A DNA stretch of 27,072 nt from Gp6-AA40 sp050742535. Its GTDB lineage: Bacteria > Acidobacteriota > Vicinamibacteria > Vicinamibacterales > UBA2999. Shown here one piece after another: positions 14,137 to 22,006 of this stretch. The DNA is taken from NCBI GenBank assembly GCA_050742535.1, contig JBOGIQ010000041.1, positions 1 to 27,072 of the forward strand. The letters are read 5' to 3'. Within the stretch, counting starts at the first letter, position 1. Each line of letters starts with the position of its first letter. The notes beneath the pieces are model-generated. The model saw only the letters and a list, made by a program, of their open reading frames with translations, did not search any database and had not been told where the DNA came from. The translations under genes and the position numbers were made by a program.

Positions 14137-14178
14137 CGGACACTCCTACGCCGCAGTCGTTTGAGTTTTGCGGTACCA
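14132..14178 (-). repeat. Dispersed-repeat end over the epimerase 3' end
   Basis: The last codons and stop of the epimerase (RKTQTTAA-stop) match the outer end of the repeat copies at 10196-10246 and 11988-12029 (TACGCCGCAGTCGTT.GAGT.TT on plus). Only this end is present here. Confidence 0.55.
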
Positions 14179-15090
14179 GGCCACCGTCTGTGCCAGGCCC
14201 TGGTCGAGCGCGACGAGCGGCTGGTAGCCGAGCAGACGCCGGGCCTTGCCGATGTCGGCCTGCGAGTCGCGCACGTCGCCGGCGCGGGGCTCGGCATAGA
14301 GGGGGCTCGCGTCAGACCCAGTCAGACCTTTCAGCACGTCGAAGAGCTGGTTGAGAGAGATGCGTCCGCCCGTTGCGACATTGATGACTTCTCCGCTCGC
14401 GTCGGATGCGGTACACGCCCGCAGCACGCCGTCGACGACGTTGGCGACGTAGGTGAAGTCCCGCGTCTGCTCGCCGTCGCCGTAGATCGTCGGCTGACGT
14501 CCCTCGACCAGGGCGCGAATGAACAACGAGATCACACCGGAATACGGCGACGAGGGGTCCTGCCGCGGTCCGAACACGTTGAAGTAGCGGATGGTCACCG
14601 TCTCCAGTCCGTACAGCCGGGTGAACATCTGACAGTACTGCTCCGCCACGAGCTTCTGCAGCGCATACGGCGACCGCGGCGCCGTTCCCATCGTCTCGAC
14701 CTTCGGCAGCGTCGGCGTGTCGCCATAAGCGGAGGACGACCCTGCATAGACGAGGCGGCGGACACCGGCATCGCGCGCGGCGACGAGCACGTTCAGCGAC
14801 GCGTCGATGTTGGCGCGATTCGAGGTGATCGGATCCTGAACGGAGCGCGGCACCGACGGAATTGCCGCCTGATGCAGCACGTACTCGACCCCAGCCACGG
14901 CTCGCTCGGCGACGGCGAGGTCGGCCAGATCCCCCTCGATCAACTCGACGCCCGGAATGTGCTTCAGGTTTTCGCGCTTCCCGGTGATGAAGCTGTCCGC
15001 GACGCGCACGCGTTCGCCACGGCGGGCGAGCTCCTCGGCAAGATGAGATCCGATGAAACCGGCGCCGCCGGTGACGAGATATGAGGCCAC
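14146..15090 (-). CDS. NAD-dependent epimerase, UDP-glucose/UDP-GlcNAc 4-epimerase type
   Basis: 314 residues from a GTG at 15090. It is an extended short-chain dehydrogenase: the NAD-binding GGAGFIGS motif is at 8-15, the active-site serine in YAGSSSAYGD (118-120), Tyr142 and Lys146 in PYALQK, then RYFNVFGPRQDP and GDGEQTRDFTYV. The closest known types are GalE/WbpP-like UDP-hexose 4-epimerases that supply sugars for surface polysaccharide. The exact sugar cannot be told from sequence. No glycosyltransferases are next to it. The C-terminal TVAWYRKTQTTAA ends in a dispersed repeat. Confidence 0.92.
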   Translation of the reverse strand: MASYLVTGGAGFIGSHLAEELARRGERVRVADSFITGKRENLKHIPGVELIEGDLADLAVAERAVAGVEYVLHQAAIPSVPRSVQDPITSNRANIDASLNVLVAARDAGVRRLVYAGSSSAYGDTPTLPKVETMGTAPRSPYALQKLVAEQYCQMFTRLYGLETVTIRYFNVFGPRQDPSSPYSGVISLFIRALVEGRQPTIYGDGEQTRDFTYVANVVDGVLRACTASDASGEVINVATGGRISLNQLFDVLKGLTGSDASPLYAEPRAGDVRDSQADIGKARRLLGYQPLVALDQGLAQTVAWYRKTQTTAA

Positions 15091-15124
15091 GGGTGTTTAC
15101 CTGAGCGAAATCGCTTCCGCAGTT

Positions 15125-15147
15125 ATCCGGCTGAAAGCCGGACTCCA
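15125..15147. repeat. REP-like palindrome between epimerase and amidohydrolase
   Basis: Palindrome ATCCGGCTGAAAGCCGGA with 7-bp arms and a 3-base loop. It is followed by the flank CTCCA shared with the copies inside metG (24233-24254) and larC (26911-26932). It lies in the 59-bp gap and could act as an mRNA-stabilising hairpin downstream of the amidohydrolase. No T-tract follows. Confidence 0.75.
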
Positions 15148-15149
15148 CA

Positions 15150-16316
15150 TCATCGGGGGAAACCGGCGCGCGGGATACCGGGCACGAGCTTCAGCGCATT
15201 CTGGTAATAGAGCTTCCGCAGCACCTGATCGGGCAGATCCAGCCCGTAGAGCTTCCAGAACGCGTGGTAGTCGCGGTAGTAGTCGAAATACTCGTCGGCC
15301 GTCTCGAACACCCGCCAGTAATACGGGAACTCGTCCGGCTGGTAGCTGTCCTTTCCGAACAGCACGCGGTCCTGGTACTTGATGAGGAACTCGCGCGCCA
15401 TCCGCGGCTGCCGACCGAGGTCGTAGAGGACCGCGCCTACTTCCGAATACAGGTTCGGCATCGTGTCGAACATCCGCCCCAACCGCGCCAGGTCGTTGGC
15501 GTGCCACCCCAGGTGCGCCGTGACGAACGTCGTCTTCGGGTGACGCTTGAACAGGCGATCGCGCTCCCCCATCAGCTCCTCGAACGTCGGATTCGGAGGG
15601 GACGGGAACCGTCGATCGCGGAACAGCGCGAGCTCGAGCCAGCGCTCGTTCTGGTAGTTGATTGGCTGGAAGAACTCCTGCGGATCGGCGGTGTGAATGA
15701 AGATCGGAATATTGAGCCGGGCCGCCGTCTGCCAGATCGGATCGAGCTCCGGGTCGTCGATCTTGAGGCGCGTTCCGTCGGCCTTGCGGGCGCTGAGGCC
15801 GAAGCCTTTGTTGATCTCGCCGACGCCGAGCGCGCCGGCCTTGACGTCGGCCTCGAGCTGCTGCGCCGCGCGCTGGCCGAATCCGGGACCAACATTGTTG
15901 AAGGTGATGTTGGTGAACTGCACCATCCGGTCCTTGTGCTTGCTGGTCCGGAGGGCCTGCATTGCCTGCACGAGCCGATCGCCCGACACGCCGCTGGTAT
16001 TGACCAGCACCTGCAGATTGAGCGGATTCATCGACGCGACGATCGTGTCGAAGGCGGCCTCGGTGATCGGCGCCGGCTGATGGCTGTGGAAGTCGATGAC
16101 CGGATACTTCGCCCGCGGCACCTGATGCTGCGGCACGACGAGCGTGGACCGCGGTTTGTAGTCGAGGATGCTGGGCGCGGGGAATTCGGGCGCGCGGTCG
16201 GCGCCGGGCCGGTTGCGGATGGCGCCCTGGCTCTGCGGCCCCTGCGGCGCCTGGGCCACGCCCAGCGCCGTCGCCGCCACGACAGCCAGCACCAGGATGA
16301 CGACTCTGCTGAGCAT
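15150..16316 (-). CDS. Secreted amidohydrolase (amidohydrolase-2 type)
   Basis: 388 residues, ATG at 16316. The signal peptide MLSRVVILVLAVVAATALGVAQ directs export. It is a TIM-barrel metal hydrolase: VIDFHSHQP (metal ligands His77 and His79), IFIHTADP, TTFVTAHLGWH and a late acidic motif GKDSYQPDEFPYYW. These are the amidohydrolase-2 marks, shared with decarboxylases such as ACMSD. The aromatic patches ERWLELALF and EYFDYYRDYHAFW are typical of the secreted family in this group. The substrate is unknown. An in-frame start further upstream is not needed. The rnpB gene ends about 70 bases upstream. Confidence 0.88.
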   Translation of the reverse strand: MLSRVVILVLAVVAATALGVAQAPQGPQSQGAIRNRPGADRAPEFPAPSILDYKPRSTLVVPQHQVPRAKYPVIDFHSHQPAPITEAAFDTIVASMNPLNLQVLVNTSGVSGDRLVQAMQALRTSKHKDRMVQFTNITFNNVGPGFGQRAAQQLEADVKAGALGVGEINKGFGLSARKADGTRLKIDDPELDPIWQTAARLNIPIFIHTADPQEFFQPINYQNERWLELALFRDRRFPSPPNPTFEELMGERDRLFKRHPKTTFVTAHLGWHANDLARLGRMFDTMPNLYSEVGAVLYDLGRQPRMAREFLIKYQDRVLFGKDSYQPDEFPYYWRVFETADEYFDYYRDYHAFWKLYGLDLPDQVLRKLYYQNALKLVPGIPRAGFPR

Positions 16317-16330
16317 GTGGAAATTGTACG

Positions 16331-16379
16331 TTGGGTTTGGGGTTTTGGGATTTGGGGTTGAGGATTGGGTTTGGGATTT
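16331..16379. repeat. G/T-rich tract with repeated TTTGGG-like units
   Basis: Seven G runs of two to four bases separated by T-rich spacers on plus (AAATCCC-like on minus). At least six runs have three or more Gs, so a G-quadruplex could form on the plus strand. It lies between the rnpB 3' end and the amidohydrolase start. Confidence 0.7.
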
Positions 16380-16387
16380 CGAAAAGT

Positions 16388-16840
16388 GTCGCAGCCGCCC
16401 GATAAGCCGAGTTCTGTCCGCCGTCGCGCCTTGCGGCGCTCCGGCGCGACGATCATTCCTCTAGGCCCGTAATTGCTCACGGGCTCGAGCGACCTACCCG
16501 GTGGCCTCGGACGGGCAGTCCTGTAGCGCCACCCTATTTGGTCTTGCTCCGTGCGGGGTTTTGCCTGCCACCGGCGTTACCGCCGGCGCGGTGCGCTCTT
16601 ACCGCACCTTTTCACCCTTACCTTTCGACTCGCCCCTTCGGGGTTCGCTCGCGCCACTAACGAGCCCCGGAGGGGCGAGTCGAACGGCGGTATCTTTTCT
16701 GTGCCACTGGTCCGTCAGGTTGCCCTGCCCGGGAATTACCCGGCGCACTGCCCTCTGGAGCTCGGACTTTCCTCCCGCTTTCGCGCTCCGCCCTTCGGGC
16801 TTCGCGGCTACGACGGGCGATCGTCTGGGTGACTGCGACT
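16388..16840 (-). ncRNA. rnpB: RNase P RNA, type A
   Basis: Ribozyme subunit that trims tRNA 5' leaders. On minus the conserved blocks appear in order: GAGGAAAGTCCGAGCTCC; AAAAGATACCGCC; GGTAAGGGTGAAAAGGTG followed by CGGTAAGAGCGCACC; ACGGAGCAAGACCAAATAGG; AGAGGAATGATCG; and CAGAACTCGGCTTATCG. The ends pair as helix P1 (GTCGCAG near 16839 with CTGCGAC near 16388), which sets the boundaries to within a few bases. The P12 stem is long, with a perfect 14-bp arm (16626-16639, TTCGACTCGCCCCT). At about 453 nt it is slightly larger than in E. coli. The gene starts only about 20 bases after the upstream response-regulator stop. Confidence 0.96.
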
Positions 16841-16860
16841 CCTGATTATCGCGTACGGGC

Positions 16861-18288
16861 CTATCCGTCGACTTCCTGCTTGATCCCGTACTGCTCCAGC
16901 TTCTTGTAGAGATTGCTGCGCGGCGTGTCGATGACTTCGGCGGTCTTCGAGATGTTCCAGTTGTTCTCGCGGAGCTTCTGAACCAGGTAGGCGCGCTCGG
17001 CGGCGTCCTTGAACTCGCGCAGCGTGCCGCCCGGCGGGGTGCTGCTGGCGGGTGCGGCCGACGTCCCGCCCGCAGGCGCTACCGCGCGCGTATCGGAGGC
17101 GAGGGCCGGCGTCACACGCGATTCCCCGCTCCGGATCTCGGCAGGCAGATCATCGTGCCGGACGACCTCCGCCGGGCTCATGATCAACACGCGCTCGACG
17201 GTGTTCCTCAATTCGCGGATGTTCCCGCGCCACCGGTAGCGCTGCAGCGCATCCATCGCCGCCGCCTCGAACTTCTTCGGCTTGAGGTTGTGTTCCTCGC
17301 TCGTCAGCCTGGCGAAGTGCTGCACCAGCTGCGGGATGTCCTCCCGGCGCTCGCGCAGCGGCGGCACGACGATCGGGATCACGTTGAGCCGGAAGAAGAG
17401 ATCTTCCCGGAACTCGCCGCGTGAAATGGCGTCCTCGAGATCCTTGTTCGTCGCCGCGATGACCCGCACGTCCACCTTGATCGTGCGCGCGGATCCCAGC
17501 CGCTCGACTTCCTGCTCCTGCAGGACGCGCAGCACCTTGGCCTGGGTCTTCGGGCTCATGTCGCCGACTTCATCGAGAAAGATCGTCCCGCGATCGGCCT
17601 GCTCGAACTTGCCGATCTGCTTCTCGGTCGCCCCGGTGAACGACCCCTTCTCGTGGCCGAACAGCTCGGACTCGATCAGCTCCTCCGGAATGGCCGCGCA
17701 ATTGACCTGCACGAAGCGCTGCCCGGCACGCGGGCTGTTGCGGTGAATCGTCCGCGCCACCAGCTCCTTGCCGACGCCGCTCTCGCCGAGCAGCATCACG
17801 GTGGCATTCGTCGGCGCCGCCCGCTGGACGGCCTCCAGCACTTTACGCAGCGACGGACTCTGCCCGACGATCTCGTACTTCGACTCCATCGCGAGCTTCA
17901 GCTCGCGGTTTTCCGAGCGCAGCTCCGACTGCCTCAGCGCGTTCTGCAGCGTCACGATGACGCGCTCGCTGCTCAATGGCTTGTCGAGAAAGTCCAGCGC
18001 ACCGGAACGGATCGCCTCGACGGCGGTGGCCGTCGTGCCGTGCCCGGAGATCATCACCACGGGGAGCGTTTCGTCGAGGGCGTGGAGTTTGCGCAGGACC
18101 TCGAGGCCGTCCATGCCCGGCATCTTGATGTCCAGCAGCACGAGATCCGGCCGCTCCCGCTGGACCGCCGCGATACCTTCCTGTCCCGTCGCCGCGCCGA
18201 CGAACTGGTAGTCCTCGTACTCGAGGATCATCCGCAGCGAGTCGCGGATCGCGCCCTCGTCGTCAATCACCAGAATGCGTGGCTTCAT
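16861..18288 (-). CDS. NtrC-family sigma-54-dependent response regulator
   Basis: 475 residues, ATG at 18288. A receiver domain (1-120) has phosphoacceptor Asp53 (LLDIKMPG) and Lys103. The AAA+ domain has Walker A GESGVGKE (168-175), an intact sigma-54 contact loop GSFTGA (215-220), Walker B GTIFLDE, VRVIAATNKDL, VPPLRERREDI and WRGNIREL. An Ala/Pro/Ser linker leads to a Fis-type helix-turn-helix (about 430-475, NISKTAEVIDTPRSNLYKKL). It activates sigma-54 promoters after phosphorylation. The partner kinase is not in the window, and upstream lies an HtrA protease. Its loop contrasts with the degenerate loop of the 6999-8480 regulator. Confidence 0.96.
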   Translation of the reverse strand: MKPRILVIDDEGAIRDSLRMILEYEDYQFVGAATGQEGIAAVQRERPDLVLLDIKMPGMDGLEVLRKLHALDETLPVVMISGHGTTATAVEAIRSGALDFLDKPLSSERVIVTLQNALRQSELRSENRELKLAMESKYEIVGQSPSLRKVLEAVQRAAPTNATVMLLGESGVGKELVARTIHRNSPRAGQRFVQVNCAAIPEELIESELFGHEKGSFTGATEKQIGKFEQADRGTIFLDEVGDMSPKTQAKVLRVLQEQEVERLGSARTIKVDVRVIAATNKDLEDAISRGEFREDLFFRLNVIPIVVPPLRERREDIPQLVQHFARLTSEEHNLKPKKFEAAAMDALQRYRWRGNIRELRNTVERVLIMSPAEVVRHDDLPAEIRSGESRVTPALASDTRAVAPAGGTSAAPASSTPPGGTLREFKDAAERAYLVQKLRENNWNISKTAEVIDTPRSNLYKKLEQYGIKQEVDG

Positions 18289-18295
18289 TCGTCGT

Positions 18296-18313
18296 GTCCG
18301 GCTTCAGCCGGAC
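18296..18313. repeat. REP-like palindrome between htrA and ntrC-type genes
   Basis: GTCCGGCTTCAGCCGGAC: 8-bp arms with a 2-base centre. It has the same core as the copies at 15125, 24233 and 26911. It fills part of the 43-bp gap and sits just before the response-regulator start on minus, so it would lie in the mRNA leader. Confidence 0.8.
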
Positions 18314-18331
18314 CTCGGGGTGCCGGCACGA

Positions 18332-19813
18332 TCAGTCGATTTTGAGCGTGTGGAGCGCCCGTCCCGACCCCGGGTTGAAGATGTACAGGGTCAGCACGTC
18401 GCCCGATTTGGCGGCGCCAACGATGCGCTTGAAATCCTCAACCGATCGTACGGGCTGCCGGTTGATCTCGGTCACCACGTGCCCGCGCTGGATGTCGGCC
18501 TCGAACGCGGCGCCGGCAGGATCGACCTGGGAAACCACCACGCCGCGCGTGTCCGCCGCCAGGTTGAGATGCTTGAGCAGCTCGTCGTCGAGATTCCGAA
18601 CGGCCATCCCTGCGAGCGGCAGCTCGCGGCGCCGCGGCCGCGGACGCTCCTCGGCCGCCTCGTTCTCGGCACGGAGCCGGCGTTCCGCGAGCTTCACCGG
18701 CACGTTCATCGTCCGGCCGTCGCGGACGATCTGCAGCGTCGCGACCGTCCCAGGCTTGCGGGCGGCGATGATCTGAATGAGATCGTCGTTTGCCGCCACC
18801 TGGCGTCCGTCCACGGCGACGATGACGTCATAGGGTCGGAGGCCGGCCCGGTCACCCGGGGTTCCTGCCTCCACATCCTGCACGAGTGCGCCCGCGGACG
18901 TCCTGAGCGACAGCGAACGTTGCAGATCGGGATCAACCTTCTTCAGCGCCACTCCGATAAAGCCGCGCGAGACCTGCCCACGCTCCCGCAGCTGCGGCAG
19001 GATCGCCGTCGCCTGGTTGATCGGCACCGCAAAGCCGATATTCGCGGCGCGCGAGCTGATCGCCGCGTTGATGCCGATGACTTCACCGCGCGAGTTGATG
19101 AGCGGCCCGCCGCTATTGCCGAAGTTAATGGCCGCGTCCGTCTGGATGTACCGGTCCAGCGCCGAGTCGAACAGCTTGCGTCCGATGTAGCTGACGACGC
19201 CGACCGTGACCGTGTGCTCATAGGCCAGCGGATTGCCGATCGCCAGGACCCACTCACCGACGCGCAGCTCGTCCGAATCACCGAGTACCGCGTGCGGCAG
19301 CGGCCGCGGCGACTCGACCTTGATCAGGGCGATGTCGGTGTCCGGATCCGATCCGATGCGCCGGGCGCGTAGCGTGCGCCCGTCCGTCAGCCGGACGGAG
19401 ATGCGGCTCGAGTCGGCGATGACGTGGTGGTTGGTGAGGATGTAACCGGACGGGTCGATGATGAATCCGGTTCCCGCGCCGCGTCGCGGCGTATCCCGGT
19501 CCGGCGCCGGCTGGCGGCGGTCGTATTCGGGAGTGCCGGGAAGTGAAGAATCAGAGCGCTGCCGCGAGGTCGCCGCCCCGGTCATCGTCGCGTCGATGTT
19601 GACGACAGCCGGATTCAATCGTTCGGCAATGTCCGCGAACGACGTCACGGCGGCGCCGGGAGCGGGCGTGCTGACGGTACGCGTCCTGGCCAGCCGCGGC
19701 TCCGGCGCGGACGTCGCCGGCGTCGGCGTCATCGTGCCAGCGACGATCAGGCCGATGAGAAACGAGACAGTGGCGGCAAGGCCGATGGTGACCGCAATGA
19801 GCCGCCGCGTCAT
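18332..19813 (-). CDS. Membrane-anchored HtrA/DegP-type serine protease with two PDZ domains
   Basis: 493 residues, ATG at 19813. The longer in-frame start overlaps ligA and is rejected. An N-terminal transmembrane anchor (LIAVTIGLAATVSFLIGLIVAG) tethers it to the inner membrane, facing the periplasm. The trypsin-like triad is His130 (TNHHVI), Asp160 (DTDIALIKV) and Ser234 (GNSGGPL). PDZ1 (about 285-370) begins FIGVALKKVDP, and PDZ2 (about 395-490) has GVVVSQVDPAG and GHVVTEINRQPV. It is a quality-control protease that degrades misfolded envelope proteins. It lies upstream of a response regulator and 19 bases downstream of ligA. No sigma-E-type promoter was recognised. Confidence 0.95.
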   Translation of the reverse strand: MTRRLIAVTIGLAATVSFLIGLIVAGTMTPTPATSAPEPRLARTRTVSTPAPGAAVTSFADIAERLNPAVVNIDATMTGAATSRQRSDSSLPGTPEYDRRQPAPDRDTPRRGAGTGFIIDPSGYILTNHHVIADSSRISVRLTDGRTLRARRIGSDPDTDIALIKVESPRPLPHAVLGDSDELRVGEWVLAIGNPLAYEHTVTVGVVSYIGRKLFDSALDRYIQTDAAINFGNSGGPLINSRGEVIGINAAISSRAANIGFAVPINQATAILPQLRERGQVSRGFIGVALKKVDPDLQRSLSLRTSAGALVQDVEAGTPGDRAGLRPYDVIVAVDGRQVAANDDLIQIIAARKPGTVATLQIVRDGRTMNVPVKLAERRLRAENEAAEERPRPRRRELPLAGMAVRNLDDELLKHLNLAADTRGVVVSQVDPAGAAFEADIQRGHVVTEINRQPVRSVEDFKRIVGAAKSGDVLTLYIFNPGSGRALHTLKID

Positions 19814-19832
19814 GTCCTGATCATAAATTGGT

Positions 19833-21932
19833 TCACGGCTTATCGGCGCCGGAACCGATGAGGTGCAGAAAGCCAGCCTCGTCCAGCATCGGTACGCCCA
19901 GTTCGCGCGCCTTTTCGGCCTTGCTCCCTGCCTCGGCGCCAACGATGACCCCGCTGGTCTTCTTGCTGACCGAACCGGCCACCTTCGCCCCCAGGCGCTT
20001 CAATGCGGCTTCCGCCTGATCGCGCGTCATGGCCGTCAGCGTCCCGGTGATCACATACGTGCGGCCCGACAGCGCGCCGGTTGCCGGCGCCGCGGTCCGC
20101 TCAGATTCCGGCACTTCCATGCGGACACCGGCAGCCCGCAGCCGATCCAGCAGCTCCCGGTTTCGCGGCTCGTCCATCCACGATCGGATCGACTCCGCCA
20201 GGACCGGACCGATTTCCGGCGTCTGTTGCAGCTGTTCGATCGATGCCGCGACGAGCGCGTCGACGGACCAGAAGGCGCGCGAGAGCACCTGGGCCCCCCG
20301 TTCGCCGACATGACGAATGCCCAGCCCGTAGACGAGCCGCCACAGCTCATTGGTCTTGCTTCGTTCAATCTGGTCGGCAACCTTGGCGGCGTTCTTCTCG
20401 CCAAACCGGCGCTGGATCTCCCGGCCGTCGGAGCGGGTCGATGTGCTCGTCAGGTTCGCCAGCTGCCCTGCGTTCAACGCGTACACATCGGCATAGTCGC
20501 GAACAAGGCCGTTGGTGATCAGCTGCGCGATCAGCGACTCGCCGAGACCGTCGATGTTCATCGCGCCGCGCGCCGCAAAATGCTCGAGGCCGCGCTGCAG
20601 TTTGGCCGGACACGACGTGTTCTCGCAGCGCCAGACCGCTTCGCCCTCCTCGCGCACCAGCTGGCTGCCGCAGCGCGGACAGGCCGTCGGCATGACCCAT
20701 GGCTGGCTGTCGGGCGGCCGGCGGCTCAGGATCGGCGCCACGACGCGCGGAATGACGTCGCCCGCCTTCTCGATGATCACCCAGTCGCCTTCGCGGATGT
20801 CCTTGCGTGCCAGATCGTCGGCGTTGTGCAGCGTCGCCATCGAGATGGTCGACCCGGCGACGAACACGGGGTCGAGCATCGCGAACGGGGTGACCGCGCC
20901 TGTTCGCCCGACGTTCACCTCGATCTTGCGGAGCAGCGTCGTCTTCTGTTCAGCGGGGAACTTGAAGGCGGTTGCCCAGCGCGGGAACTTGCTCGTGGCT
21001 CCCAGGGCGCGGCGCTGGTTGTACGAGTCGACCTTGATCACGATGCCGTCGGTATCGAACGGCAGCGAGCGACGTCGCTCCGCCCATTCAGCAACGAACG
21101 CAACCAAAGCATCGACGCCAATGCAGTGTTGCCAGTGGGCTTCGACGGGCAGTCCCCATTCACGCAGGTGTTTCAGAATTTCGGAATGGCGTTCGGAAAG
21201 GCCGACCTGAAGGTCGGCCTCTCCCGGTTGACGGTCTACTACGAGCTGATAGGTCAGCGCGCTCAGTCCGCGTTTGGCGACCAGCCCCGGATCAAGATTC
21301 CGCAGCGTACCGGCCGCGGCGTTGCGCGGGTTGGCAAACAATGGTTCTTCCATCTGCTCACGATCGGCGTTGATGCGCTCGAACGCTTTCCGCGGCAGAT
21401 ACACTTCCCCGCGGACCTCGATCCGGCCGGATGGCGCGCCCGCGCCGAGCCGCAGCGCAATCGCGCGCACGGTGCGGACGTTCGCCGTCACGTCCTCGCC
21501 GCAGACGCCGTCGCCTCGCGTTGCCGCCCGCGTGAGCATCCCGTCGACGTAGGTCAGCGCGATGCTGACGCCGTCGATCTTCAGCTCCGCAACGTAGTCC
21601 ACCGCGTCGGCAGGCGTCCCTGCCCCGTCGAGGCCGCGGCGCACACGATCGTCGAACGCCCGCAGCTCTTCTTCGTTGTAGGCATTGTCGAGACTGAGCA
21701 TCGGTTCCAGATGCTCGACGGTCTCGAAGCCGGCATCCACGCGTCCGCCGACGCGCTGCGTCGGCGAATCGGCGGTGACCAGATCGGGGTGCTCTGCCTC
21801 CAGCCGCTCGAGCTCGTGCATCAGCGCATCGAACTCCGCGTCGGACGCCTCCGGCGAGGCGAGGATGTAGTACCGCTCTTCGTGGTAGCGAATCAGGCGG
21901 CGAAGTTCGGCGACGCGATCAGCAGGGCTCAT
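19833..21932 (-). CDS. ligA: NAD-dependent DNA ligase
   Basis: Seals nicks in replication and repair using NAD. It is 699 residues from the ATG at 21932, without a clear Shine-Dalgarno. A longer in-frame start at 21998 falls in a repeat and is rejected. The order is the Ia domain (RYHEERYYILASPEASDAEFD), the adenylation site ELKIDG (Lys118), RGEVYLP, NPRNAAAGTLRNLD, FKFPAEQKTT and GRTGAVTPFA. A zinc finger (CPRCG...CENTSCPAK), HhH repeats (GLGIRHVGERGAQVL) and a C-terminal BRCT domain (GRTYVITGTL) follow. Oddly, residues about 238-245 (EADLQVGL) are encoded by a perfect palindromic repeat placed in a surface loop before ILKHLREWGLPV. Confidence 0.97.
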   Translation of the reverse strand: MSPADRVAELRRLIRYHEERYYILASPEASDAEFDALMHELERLEAEHPDLVTADSPTQRVGGRVDAGFETVEHLEPMLSLDNAYNEEELRAFDDRVRRGLDGAGTPADAVDYVAELKIDGVSIALTYVDGMLTRAATRGDGVCGEDVTANVRTVRAIALRLGAGAPSGRIEVRGEVYLPRKAFERINADREQMEEPLFANPRNAAAGTLRNLDPGLVAKRGLSALTYQLVVDRQPGEADLQVGLSERHSEILKHLREWGLPVEAHWQHCIGVDALVAFVAEWAERRRSLPFDTDGIVIKVDSYNQRRALGATSKFPRWATAFKFPAEQKTTLLRKIEVNVGRTGAVTPFAMLDPVFVAGSTISMATLHNADDLARKDIREGDWVIIEKAGDVIPRVVAPILSRRPPDSQPWVMPTACPRCGSQLVREEGEAVWRCENTSCPAKLQRGLEHFAARGAMNIDGLGESLIAQLITNGLVRDYADVYALNAGQLANLTSTSTRSDGREIQRRFGEKNAAKVADQIERSKTNELWRLVYGLGIRHVGERGAQVLSRAFWSVDALVAASIEQLQQTPEIGPVLAESIRSWMDEPRNRELLDRLRAAGVRMEVPESERTAAPATGALSGRTYVITGTLTAMTRDQAEAALKRLGAKVAGSVSKKTSGVIVGAEAGSKAEKARELGVPMLDEAGFLHLIGSGADKP
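21199..21220. repeat. Palindromic repeat in frame inside ligA
   Basis: AGGCCGACCT (21199-21208) and AGGTCGGCCT (21211-21220): perfect 10-bp arms with a 2-base centre. It is read in frame by ligA as EADLQVGL, in a loop whose length varies among ligases. Confidence 0.85.
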
Positions 21933-21943
21933 GGGGACGCGGT

Positions 21944-22006
21944 AATTCAAAATGCAAAATTCAAAATGCAAACGTTCTTTGCATCCTGCATTCTGCATTC
22001 TGAATT
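21944..22006. repeat. 63-bp imperfect inverted repeat between polyprenyl synthase and ligA
   Basis: Arms of 29 bases (21944-21972 and 21978-22006) match at 24 positions around a 5-base centre. They are built from AATTCAAAATGCA-like units, much richer in A/T than the surroundings. One end includes the TAA stop of the polyprenyl synthase and the other is 12 bases from the ligA start. It is likely a miniature mobile element or a long mRNA hairpin. Confidence 0.85.

Noticed and set aside
10059..14178. Integron cassette array with attC sites
   Set aside because: Genes plus recurring end repeats suggested it, but the GTTRRRY core and its inverse are not conserved between copies, genes lie on both strands, and there is no integrase.
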